Source: Streptomyces triculaminicus (lineage in GTDB: Bacteria; Actinomycetota; Actinomycetes; Streptomycetales; Streptomycetaceae). Taken from it: 64,000 bases of DNA. Below, one piece after another: positions 57,364 through 64,000 of this stretch. The stretch covers positions 868,001-932,000 of the forward strand of contig NZ_JAFMOF010000001.1 of assembly GCF_017349075.1 (NCBI RefSeq), read 5' to 3'. Within the stretch, counting starts at the first letter, position 1; each line of letters starts with the position of its first letter. Under the pieces are notes generated by a model. It saw only the letters and a program-made list of their open reading frames with translations. It did not search any database and was not told the DNA's origin. The position numbers and the translations under genes are program-made.

Positions 57364-57528
57364 TCAGCGCGTTTCGCGGTGCGCCGTGTGGGCGTTGCAG
57401 CGCGGGCAGTGCTTCTTCATCTCAAGGCGGTCCGGGTCGTTGCGCCGGTTCTTCTTGGTGATGTAGTTCCGCTCCTTGCACTCCACGCAGGCCAGCGTGA
57501 TCTTCGGGCGGACGTCGGTGGCAGCCAC
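57364..57528 (-). CDS. rpmG: 50S ribosomal protein L33 (zinc-binding form)
   Basis: 54 residues from GTG 57528: [54 protein letters not shown]. Two CxxC pairs mark the zinc-binding form. The order tRNA-Thr, tRNA-Met, rpmG, hadA, hadB matches that recalled for mycobacteria. Confidence 0.96.
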   Translation of the reverse strand: MAATDVRPKITLACVECKERNYITKKNRRNDPDRLEMKKHCPRCNAHTAHRETR

Positions 57529-57614
57529 GTGAGTGCTCCTTGACGGAATGGACGGATTTAACGCAGAAAAGAGTAGCCGATCGGAGGACCGACCCCACAA
57601 TCGGCTACTGTGTG

Positions 57615-57687
57615 TAGCGGTGACCGGACTTGAACCGGTGACACAGCGATTATGAGCCGCTTGCTCTACCGACTGAGCTACACCGCT
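57615..57687 (-). tRNA. tRNA-Met (anticodon CAT, elongator-type)
   Basis: 73 nt; acceptor AGCGGTG/CACCGCT, anticodon stem AGCGG/TCGCT with loop CTCATAA, T-loop TTCAAGT, discriminator A. The paired first base (A-T) distinguishes it from the initiator tRNA. A lysidine-modified tRNA-Ile reading AUA cannot be fully excluded. Confidence 0.92.
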
Positions 57688-57738
57688 TTGATGCGGGAGA
57701 GCTTCCCCGTCCTAAGACGGGGAAACCTTCCACACCAG

Positions 57739-57811
57739 AGCCCCAAAACGGAATCGAACCGTTGACCTTCTCCTTACCATGGAGACGCTCTGCCGACTGA
57801 GCTATTGGGGC
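57739..57811 (-). tRNA. tRNA-Thr (anticodon GGT)
   Basis: 73 nt; acceptor GCCCCAA/TTGGGGC, anticodon stem TCTCC/GGAGA with loop ATGGTAA, T-loop TTCGATT, discriminator T. 51 bp upstream of tRNA-Met in the same direction, so probably one precursor with rpmG. Confidence 0.96.
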
Positions 57812-58018
57812 GAGCGAGGAAGACATTACACGGTCTGCGGCCGAAGGTGAAATCCGTATCCGGCCGCCCCCGCCAGGCCCTTCTCCACGGCTCTCCCGCC
57901 CGGCCCGAGGACCACACCAGTACGACTATTCGTCGCCTGCTCGAACCGGCTTCCTAGGCGGCCTACGCTCGGACCACGCTGCGTGATCATGCCCGCCCCG
58001 GCAGACCGGAGGATCGCG

Positions 58019-59281
58019 ATGCCCGACAGTCAGCCGCAGCCCGCCAGAAGCCCCGACGGCGACGCCGCCGCCCCGCAGTCCGGCGACGGCCCCCTGGTGC
58101 TCTGCGGCGCCCGGCTCGCCGACGGCCGGGTCGTGGACGTGCGCCTGAGCGGCGGCCGCATCGAGGCCGTCGGCACGGCCGGCAGCCTCGCCCCGGGCCC
58201 GCGGGTCGACCTCGGCGGCTACGTCCTGCTGCCCGCCCCCGCCGAGCCGCACGCCCACTACGACACCGCGCTCACCGCCGACCTCGGCGGGCCCGTCCCG
58301 CACGCCCCCGAGGAGGTCCAGCGCCGGGCCACCGAGGCCGCGCTGCTCCAGCTGGGCCACGGCGTGACCGCCGTGCGCTCCCATGTGCGGATCGGCGACG
58401 TGCGGGAGCTGCGGGCGCTGGAGGCCGTGCTGCAGGCCCGGCGGGCGCTGCGCGGGCTGACCGAGCTCAGCGCCGTGGCGGTGCCCCGGCTGCTGACGGG
58501 CGCCGCCGGGGCCGACGGGCTGGCCATGCTGCGGGACGCGGTCAAGATGGGCGCCACCGTCGTCGGCGGCTGCCCCGACCTCGACCCCGACCCGACGGGC
58601 TACGCCGAGGCCGTCCTCGGCATCGCCGCCGAGCACGGCTGCGCCGTCGACCTGCACACCGACGCCGCCGACCCGGCCCGGCTGGGGCGCCTGGCCGCCA
58701 TGGCGGGCGGGCTGCGGCCGGGCGTGACCATCGGCCCGTGCGGGGGCCTCGCGCGGCTTCCGTACGACCAGGCCGTGCGAGCGGCCCAGCAGCTGGCCGC
58801 GGCCGGGGTGACGGTGGTCTGCCTGCCCCAGGGCGACTGCGGCGCTCCGGGGGCCGCCAGGGGGCCGTGGGGCGTGCCCGTACGGCTGCTGCGGGCGGCG
58901 GGCGTACGGGTGACCGCGGGCAGCGGGGCGCTGCGCGACGCCGCCAACCCCGTCGGCCGGGGCGATCCCCTGGAGGCGGCCTTCCTGCTGGCCTCGCGCG
59001 GCGAGCTGAGCCCGGAGCAGGCGTACGAGGCCGTGAGCGGGCACGCCCGGGCGGCGCTGGGGCTGCCGGAGGTGCGGGTGGAGGCGGGGTTCCCGGCCGA
59101 GCTGCTGGCGGTGCGGGGCGGCGGGGTGGCCGCGGTGCTGTCCCTGGGCTACAGCCGGCTCGTGGTGCACAAGGGGCGCGTGGTGGCCCGTACGAGCGCG
59201 GTGCGGGAGTACGGCGACGTCCAGGCCACCGTGGCCCTCGACCTGCCCCGCCAGTCGCCACGCGGCGGAGATCCGGCCTGA
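58019..59281 (+). CDS. Amidohydrolase-like protein, probably catalytically inactive
   Basis: 420 residues from ATG 58019 with GGAGG 6 bp upstream. The fold resembles cytosine deaminase-type amidohydrolases: PAPAEPHAHYDTALTADL keeps the two N-terminal His, and DLHTDAADPA keeps the next His. However, aligning from memory with E. coli CodA, the catalytic Glu (HCDE) is Ala, the His of VTASH is replaced (VTIGP), and the FGHDD aspartate pair reads AGSGA. It may be a pseudoenzyme or bind another substrate. An SDR gene follows 29 bp downstream. Confidence 0.75.
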   Translation: MPDSQPQPARSPDGDAAAPQSGDGPLVLCGARLADGRVVDVRLSGGRIEAVGTAGSLAPGPRVDLGGYVLLPAPAEPHAHYDTALTADLGGPVPHAPEEVQRRATEAALLQLGHGVTAVRSHVRIGDVRELRALEAVLQARRALRGLTELSAVAVPRLLTGAAGADGLAMLRDAVKMGATVVGGCPDLDPDPTGYAEAVLGIAAEHGCAVDLHTDAADPARLGRLAAMAGGLRPGVTIGPCGGLARLPYDQAVRAAQQLAAAGVTVVCLPQGDCGAPGAARGPWGVPVRLLRAAGVRVTAGSGALRDAANPVGRGDPLEAAFLLASRGELSPEQAYEAVSGHARAALGLPEVRVEAGFPAELLAVRGGGVAAVLSLGYSRLVVHKGRVVARTSAVREYGDVQATVALDLPRQSPRGGDPA

Positions 59282-59310
59282 GCCGGGAGGCCGGGGCGTA
59301 CGGTCGGATC

Positions 59311-59976
59311 ATGCGCATTGTCATCGCTGGAGGACACGGTCGGATCGCGCTACGGCTCGAGCGGTTGCTCGCCGGGCGCGGCGATGAGGTGGCGGGCGTC
59401 ATCCGCCGCCCGGGACAGGCGGGAGACCTGCTGGCGGCCGGCGCCGAGCCGGTCGTGTGCGACCTGGAGTCGGCAACGGTCGGGGACATCGCCCGGCACC
59501 TGGAGGGCGCGGACGCCGCCGTCTTCGCGGCCGGCGCGGGCCCCGGCAGCGGCGCCGAACGCAAGGACACCGTCGACCGCGCGGCCGCCGTCCTCTTCGC
59601 CGACGCGGCGGAGGCCGCCGGGGTGCGGCGCTTCCTCGTGGTCTCCTCGATGGGCGCCGACCGCGAGCCCCCGCCGGGCACGGACCCCGTCTTCGCCGCC
59701 TACCTGCGGGCCAAGGGCGCCGCCGACGCGGACATCCGCTCCCGGCCCGGGCTCGACTGGACGATCCTGCGCCCGGGCGCCCTGACGGACGAACCCGGCA
59801 CGGGCCTGGTGACCCTCTCCACGGGCTCCACGGGCCGGGGCGCGGTGCCCCGCGACGACGTGGCGGCCGTGCTGGCGGCCCTGCTGGAGGACGAGCGGGG
59901 AAGCGTGGGCCTGACGCTGGAGCTGATCGGCGGCGACACGCCGGTGGCGGAGGCGGTCAAGGCAGTGGCGCCCTAG
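59311..59976 (+). CDS. NAD(P)-binding short-chain dehydrogenase/NmrA-like protein
   Basis: 221 residues: MRIVIAGGHGRIALRLERLL with a GxxGxxG-like dinucleotide site, DLESATVGDIARHLEGADAA, VVSSMGADREPPPGTDPVFA, YLRAKGAADADIRSRPGLDW, TILRPGALTDEPGTGLVTLS. This matches the atypical SDR (SDR_a5-like) group, often annotated as NAD(P)H-binding. Substrate unknown. It follows the amidohydrolase-like gene by 29 bp and is likely cotranscribed. Confidence 0.85.
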   Translation: MRIVIAGGHGRIALRLERLLAGRGDEVAGVIRRPGQAGDLLAAGAEPVVCDLESATVGDIARHLEGADAAVFAAGAGPGSGAERKDTVDRAAAVLFADAAEAAGVRRFLVVSSMGADREPPPGTDPVFAAYLRAKGAADADIRSRPGLDWTILRPGALTDEPGTGLVTLSTGSTGRGAVPRDDVAAVLAALLEDERGSVGLTLELIGGDTPVAEAVKAVAP

Positions 59977-60033
59977 ACGGGCCGCGACACCGGCCCCGGG
60001 ACGACCCCGGCACGGTCCCGAACAACGAAAGAA

Positions 60034-60059
60034 GCCCCTGACCTTTTCAGGTCAGGGGC
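60034..60059. terminator. Hairpin between SDR gene and tRNA-Tyr
   Basis: An 11-bp stem (60034-60044 with 60049-60059) lying 10 bp from the tRNA-Tyr 3' end (minus) and 60 bp after the SDR stop (plus). May terminate both. Confidence 0.7.
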
Positions 60060-60068
60060 CTCATTCCG

Positions 60069-60150
60069 TGGCGGCGCCAGGATTCGAACCTGGGTAGGCT
60101 AAGCCGACGGATTTACAGTCCGCTCCCATTGGCCACTCGGGCACACCGCC
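60069..60150 (-). tRNA. tRNA-Tyr (anticodon GTA)
   Basis: 82-nt class II tRNA: acceptor GGCGGTG/CGCCGCC, anticodon stem GCGGA/TCCGT with loop CTGTAAA, long variable arm, T-loop TTCGAAT, discriminator A. Confidence 0.96.
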
Positions 60151-60339
60151 ATGGGTGGTCGCCTCGGTCGCTCTTTCGAGCCGCTCCGGGGCAACGACGT
60201 AAACCATACCCGATGACCTGGGGTGGTCCGCCACTCGGTTCGCGGCCCCTCGATCACCCCCCGGGTGACTAGGCTGACCACGCGGCCCTCGCCGGGCCGC
60301 TCCCCCCTGACGGATCTACGCACGAGGAGCCAACTCAAT

Positions 60340-60828
60340 ATGGCCGACTCCAGTTTCGACATCGTCTCGAAGGTCGAGCGGCAGGAGGTCGACAACGCCC
60401 TCAACCAGGCCGCCAAGGAGATCTCGCAGCGCTACGACTTCAAGGGCGTCGGCGCCTCGATCGCATGGTCGGGCGAGAAGATCGAGATGCGGGCCAACTC
60501 CGAGGAGCGGGTCAACGCGATTCTCGACGCCTTCCAGTCCAAGCTGATCAAGCGCGGCATCTCCCTGAAGGCCCTGGACGCCGGCGAGCCGCAGCCCTCC
60601 GGCAAGGAATACAAGCTCTTCGCCTCGATCGTGGAGGGCATCTCCCAGGAGAACGCCAAGAAGGTCGCCAAGATCATCCGCGACGAGGGCCCGAAGGGTG
60701 TCAAGGCCCAGGTCCAGGGCGAGGAGCTGCGCGTCTCCTCCAAGAGCCGCGACGATCTGCAGGCCATCATCGCCCTTCTCAAGGGCAAGGACCTGGACTT
60801 CGCGATCCAGTTCGTGAACTACCGCTAG
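60340..60828 (+). CDS. YajQ family nucleotide-binding protein
   Basis: 162 residues from ATG 60340: [45 protein letters not shown] [20 protein letters not shown], and [19 protein letters not shown]. This is the two-domain YajQ fold. Members bind nucleic acids or c-di-GMP in some bacteria; the function in Streptomyces is not settled. GAGGAG lies 10 bp upstream. Monocistronic, with a strong terminator after it. Confidence 0.93.
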   Translation: MADSSFDIVSKVERQEVDNALNQAAKEISQRYDFKGVGASIAWSGEKIEMRANSEERVNAILDAFQSKLIKRGISLKALDAGEPQPSGKEYKLFASIVEGISQENAKKVAKIIRDEGPKGVKAQVQGEELRVSSKSRDDLQAIIALLKGKDLDFAIQFVNYR

Positions 60829-60859
60829 CCGTCGGCCGGCAGGCGGAACCGCACGCCAA

Positions 60860-60905
60860 GAGGGCGCGCCGGGAGCGGAGTTGTCTCCGCTCCCGGCGCG
60901 CCCTC
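60860..60905. terminator. Bidirectional terminator between yajQ-type gene and yccF
   Basis: A perfect 21-bp stem (60860-60880 with 60885-60905), loop TTGT, between convergent genes. Confidence 0.9.
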
Positions 60906-60934
60906 TCGTGTGTCACGTACCGGCGCCCGGTGGC

Positions 60935-61327
60935 TCAGCGCGTCGCGAACGGCCGGTCCGTCGGGACGATTTCACGGCCCAGCGGCATCAGCGAGATCGG
61001 GATCAGCTTGAAGTTCGCGATGCCCAGCGGAATGCCGATGATCGTCACGCAGAGCGCGATGCCGGTGAAGATGTGCCCCAGCGCCAGCCACCACCCGGCG
61101 AAGACGATCCAGATGATGTTGCCGATGAGCGAGCCCGCACCGGCGTCCCGCCGCTCGACCGTCGTACGGCCGAAGGGCCACAGGGCGTAGCCGGCGATCC
61201 TGAAGGACGCGATGCCGAACGGGATGGTCACGATGAGCAGGCAGCAGATCACGCCCGCGACGACGTACCCGATCGCCATCCAGAGTCCGCAGAGGACCAA
61301 CCAGACAAGATTCAGGATCAACCTCAT
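60935..61327 (-). CDS. YccF domain membrane protein
   Basis: 130 residues from ATG 61327 (MRLILNLVWLVLCGLWMAIG). Contains the two similar halves of YccF: ICCLLIVTIPFGIASFRIAG and GIALCVTIIGIPLGIANFKL, each with a hydrophobic hairpin, four membrane helices in all. Function unknown. A longer upstream frame adds 52 residues without support. Confidence 0.88.
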   Translation of the reverse strand: MRLILNLVWLVLCGLWMAIGYVVAGVICCLLIVTIPFGIASFRIAGYALWPFGRTTVERRDAGAGSLIGNIIWIVFAGWWLALGHIFTGIALCVTIIGIPLGIANFKLIPISLMPLGREIVPTDRPFATR

Positions 61328-61563
61328 GTTTCCAAGCCTCTCAGGCGACCGGTTCTCCGACCAGTGAGACTCCGGAAGGGTGATCCGCGGTTGCGGGTTC
61401 CCGCAGGTGGGAGACCCTGAGATGCCCCCTAGGGGATGGCGGGGACGGAACGGCGGCCCTCGCCCGGCCCCCGGATGGGGCAACGCGGCGTGCCGCTTCC
61501 CCTCGCGCGTGCGGTCATGGGGGGAATGACCCCGTCCGCGCGGACCGCGACCGAGGAGCTCCC

Positions 61564-61824
61564 ATGCGCGTACACCTCATGACCGCAACGGCCCTCGCGG
61601 CAGTGGCGCTGGCCGCCCTGGGCGCGTTCGGCGGCGCCCGGGCCCACGCGGCGGGGCCGGGGGACACCGGGCCCAAGGAGTGCCTGGAAGGGGGCGGGAC
61701 GATCGGGGTGAGCGTGGGCGGCACGTTCCTCGCGCCCACCCTGCAGAAGGTCTGCGCCGGGGGCTCGCAGGACGGCCAGATCCTCGGCTTTGACGTTCCC
61801 GTCCCCGGTTCGGACGCGCCCTAG
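61564..61824 (+). CDS. Small secreted protein
   Basis: 86 residues with GAGGAG five bases before the ATG. Sec signal peptide: [20 protein letters not shown] then cleavage probably after AHA or AHAA (residue ~29). The mature part is about 57 residues, Gly-rich, with two Cys (KECLEGG and QKVCAGG) that could form one disulphide. No recognised family. Its stop overlaps the convergent htpX stop in the palindrome CTAG. Confidence 0.65.
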   Translation: MRVHLMTATALAAVALAALGAFGGARAHAAGPGDTGPKECLEGGGTIGVSVGGTFLAPTLQKVCAGGSQDGQILGFDVPVPGSDAP

Positions 61825-62687
61825 CCGCCCTGGCCGCCGGCCATCCGCTCCAGGCGGCCGATGCGCTCGCGCATCGGGGGGTGGGTGGAGAAGAGCTTGG
61901 TCATGCCCTCCCCCGCGCGGAACGGGTTCGCGATCATCATGTGGCTCGCCGTCTCCAAGCGCGGCTCGGGCGGCAGGGGCAGCCGCTGGGTGCCCGCCTC
62001 GAGCTTGCGGAGGGCGGAGGCGAGGGCCAGGGGGTCGCCGGTCAGGCGGGCGCCGGAGGCGTCGGCCTCGTACTCCCGGGAGCGGCTGACGGCCAGTTGG
62101 ATGAGGGAGGCCGCGATGGGGCCCAGCAGCATGATCATGATCATGCCGATGATGCCGGGGCCCTCGTCGTCGTCCGAGCGGCCGATGGGGATCAGCCAGG
62201 CGAAGTTGACCAGGAACATCACCACCGACGCCAGCGCGCCCGCCACGGAGGAGATGAGGATGTCGCGGTTGTAGACGTGGCTGAGCTCGTGGCCGATGAC
62301 GCCGCGCAGCTCGCGCTCGTCGAGCAGGCGCAGGATGCCGTCGGTGCAGCAGACGGCGGCGTTGCGGGGATTGCGGCCGGTGGCGAAGGCGTTGGGGGCC
62401 TCGGTCGGGGAGATGTAGAGGCGGGGCATGGGCTGGCGGGCGGCCGTGGAGAGCTCGCGCACCATGCGGTAGAGCTGGGGGGCCTCGAACTCGCTGACCG
62501 GGCGGGCCCGCATCGCGCGCAGGGCGATCTTGTCGCTGTTCCAGTAGGCGTAGGCGTTGGTGCCGAGCGCCACCAGGACGGCGACGATCAGGCCCGTACG
62601 CCCGAACATACTGCCGATGACGATGATGAGCGCGGACAGCCCTCCGAGGAGCACGGCCGTCCGGAGCCCGTTGTGCCGGCGGTGCAC
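61821..62687 (-). CDS. htpX: Membrane zinc metalloprotease HtpX
   Basis: 288-residue M48B peptidase that degrades damaged membrane proteins. HELSH (133-137) gives two zinc ligands and the catalytic Glu; Glu205 in [12 protein letters not shown] is the third ligand. Hydrophobic pairs near residues 10-45 and 145-200 anchor it. The C-terminal [17 protein letters not shown] is typical. A CCxDGILRLL segment is present as in actinobacterial homologues. Confidence 0.95.
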   Translation of the reverse strand: MHRRHNGLRTAVLLGGLSALIIVIGSMFGRTGLIVAVLVALGTNAYAYWNSDKIALRAMRARPVSEFEAPQLYRMVRELSTAARQPMPRLYISPTEAPNAFATGRNPRNAAVCCTDGILRLLDERELRGVIGHELSHVYNRDILISSVAGALASVVMFLVNFAWLIPIGRSDDDEGPGIIGMIMIMLLGPIAASLIQLAVSRSREYEADASGARLTGDPLALASALRKLEAGTQRLPLPPEPRLETASHMMIANPFRAGEGMTKLFSTHPPMRERIGRLERMAGGQGG

Positions 62688-62879
62688 GGTACGCCCTCCA
62701 AATGGTGCGGCAGGGGAACCCTTGAACCAGTGGAACCTTTCGAACTGGTCAACGCCAGGCGGGGACCGCCAGTTCCCCCGCCCACCCCGCCCGGCCCTGG
62801 ACCGGCCGGGTGATTCCCGCCGCGACCGGGTGATTCCGCCGCGGCCCGACCGCCCGGCCGCCCGCCTGCGGCAGCGCTC

Positions 62880-64000
62880 CTACAGCAGCGCCTGCGAGGC
62901 GAAGCGCAGCACCAGCTGCGGGGCGCCGGAGAGCACCACGCCGGTCACGGCCGCCAGGGCGATGGCCGCGGTCAGGCTGCGCGAGGTGCGCAGCGGCACC
63001 CGCTCCGCTTCGGTCCCGGCGCCGCGGAAGAGCACCGCCGTCCACCGCAGGTAGTAGTAGAGGGCGATCACGACGTTGACGGCCATGACGACCGCCAGCC
63101 AGCCCAGCCCCGCGTCGACCGCCGCCGAGAAGACGGTGACCTTCGCGAACAGGCCGATGACGCCCGGCGGCAGGCCCGCCAGGCACAGCAGGAAGAAGCC
63201 CAGGGCGAGGGCGGCGAGCGGGCGACGGGCGTACAGGCCGCGGTAGTCGTCGATCCGGTTGGCCGGGCTCGTGCGGGCCACCAGGGCGGCGACGGCGAAG
63301 GCGCCGAGGTTCACGGCGGCGTACATCAGGGCGTACGCGACGGTGGAGCCGATGGCCCGGGAGGCGTCGTCGGCGTAGCCGGCGGCGGCGATCGGGACCA
63401 GCAGGTAGCCCGCCTGGCCGACCGAGGACCAGGCCAGCAGCCGGACGGCGCTGCGCTCGCGGTCGGAGCGCTGGCGCAGGGCGGCGACGTTGCCGGCGGT
63501 CATGGTGAGCGCGGCGAGCACGGCGAGGGCCGGGGCCCACACGTCGGCGTACGAGGGGAAGGCGACGACCGTCACCAGGATGAGCCCGGTGAAGCCGACG
63601 GCCTTGCCGATGACCGACAGGTAGGCGGCGACCGGCAGCGGGGCGCCCGCGTAGGTGTCGGGAACCCAGAAGTGGAAGGGGACGGCCGCGGTCTTGAAGG
63701 CGAAGCCGACGAGCGTCAGGGCGACGCCCGCCTGGGCCAGGACGGCCAGGCGCGGGTCGACGTGGGTGAGGCCGTCGGCGATGCGGGTGAGGTGCAGGGT
63801 GCCGGTGGCGGCGTAGACGAAGCTCGCGCCCAGCAGCGTGACCGCAGTCGCGGTGACGGAGGAGAGGAAGAACTTCAGCGCCGCCTCGGAGGAGCGGCTG
63901 TCGCCGCGGCGCAGGCCGACCAGCGCGAAGGCGGGCAGCGAGGCCACCTCGAGGGCCACGACGAGGGTCGCGAGGTCCCGGGAGGCGGGCAGCAGCGCCG
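62880..64000 (-). CDS. nuoN: NADH-quinone oxidoreductase subunit N-like, 3' part (start outside window)
   Basis: The last ~373 residues of a polytopic proton-pumping antiporter-like subunit of complex I. Visible are SSEAALKFFLSSVTATAVTL, TLVGFAFKTAAVPFHFWVPD (with the conserved helix-7/8 Lys), LAWSSVGQAGYLLVPIAA, LAGLPPGVIGLFAKVTVFSA and many membrane segments. The open frame continues past 64000 upstream. From memory, in S. coelicolor a second nuo-like cluster ends with a nuoN copy beside htpX, so this may be that secondary complex. Confidence 0.85.
   Translation of the reverse strand, partial: ALLPASRDLATLVVALEVASLPAFALVGLRRGDSRSSEAALKFFLSSVTATAVTLLGASFVYAATGTLHLTRIADGLTHVDPRLAVLAQAGVALTLVGFAFKTAAVPFHFWVPDTYAGAPLPVAAYLSVIGKAVGFTGLILVTVVAFPSYADVWAPALAVLAALTMTAGNVAALRQRSDRERSAVRLLAWSSVGQAGYLLVPIAAAGYADDASRAIGSTVAYALMYAAVNLGAFAVAALVARTSPANRIDDYRGLYARRPLAALALGFFLLCLAGLPPGVIGLFAKVTVFSAAVDAGLGWLAVVMAVNVVIALYYYLRWTAVLFRGAGTEAERVPLRTSRSLTAAIALAAVTGVVLSGAPQLVLRFASQALL

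Overview
This window looks like a chromosomal core segment of a Streptomyces or a very close relative. The evidence is very high G+C, GTG and TTG starts beside strong Shine-Dalgarno sequences, proline/alanine-rich membrane proteins, and a gene order I recognise from memory in Streptomyces chromosomes. It is mostly housekeeping DNA. I see no prophage, insertion sequence, CRISPR array, biosynthetic cluster or obvious defence island.

Layout, left to right. (1) 1-12.7 kb: the 5' part of glmS, pantothenate kinase coaA, a DUF389 membrane protein, glmM, rpsI-rplM with its promoter, an ABC-F ATPase, a proline-rich membrane-protein gene whose frame is broken, a lipoprotein gene, a large family-4 glycosyltransferase and truA. 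(2) 12.7-29.4 kb: one long minus-strand translation superoperon. In transcription order it runs rpsJ-rplC-rplD-rplW-rplB-rpsS-rplV-rpsC-rplP-rpmC-rpsQ, rplN-rplX-rplE-rpsN-rpsH-rplF-rplR-rpsE-rpmD-rplO, secY-adk-map, infA-rpmJ-rpsM-rpsK-rpoA-rplQ. A strong promoter lies near 29.34 kb, and many stop/start pairs overlap by one base. (3) 29.5-33.8 kb: a small plus-strand island with a PIG-L-type deacetylase lipoprotein, an ArsR-like regulator and a PptH-like metallophosphoesterase. (4) 33.8-38.5 kb: the str operon (rpsL-rpsG-fusA-tuf, minus). (5) 38.5-40.1 kb: a helix-turn-helix regulator and a divergent coiled-coil protein. (6) 40.1-52.5 kb: rpoC, rpoB, rplL, rplJ, rplA, rplK, nusG, secE and tRNA-Trp (all minus), with several promoters and terminators. 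(7) 52.8-64 kb: aspC, an adenosine-deaminase-like gene, murB, a HadA/HadB-type dehydratase pair, rpmG, tRNAs for Met, Thr and Tyr, a probable pseudo-amidohydrolase, an SDR protein, yajQ, yccF, a small secreted protein, htpX and the end of a nuoN-like gene.

Most genes serve translation, transcription, protein export (secY, secE), or the UDP-GlcNAc/peptidoglycan supply line (glmS, glmM, murB). Strong inverted repeats separate the transcription units, especially convergent ones. Promoters of the TTGAC(A/C)-N16-18-TAnnnT type precede rpsJ, rpsL, rplM, rpoB and rplJ.

Three points deserve attention. First, the EF-Tu encoded here carries threonine where most bacteria have alanine (E. coli Ala375), the position at which Ala-to-Thr gives kirromycin resistance. 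Second, the leaders of the S10 and str operons share an almost identical 29-nt hairpin element. Third, an amidohydrolase of the cytosine-deaminase type appears to have lost key catalytic residues. All calls are by eye from the sequence; no database search was run.
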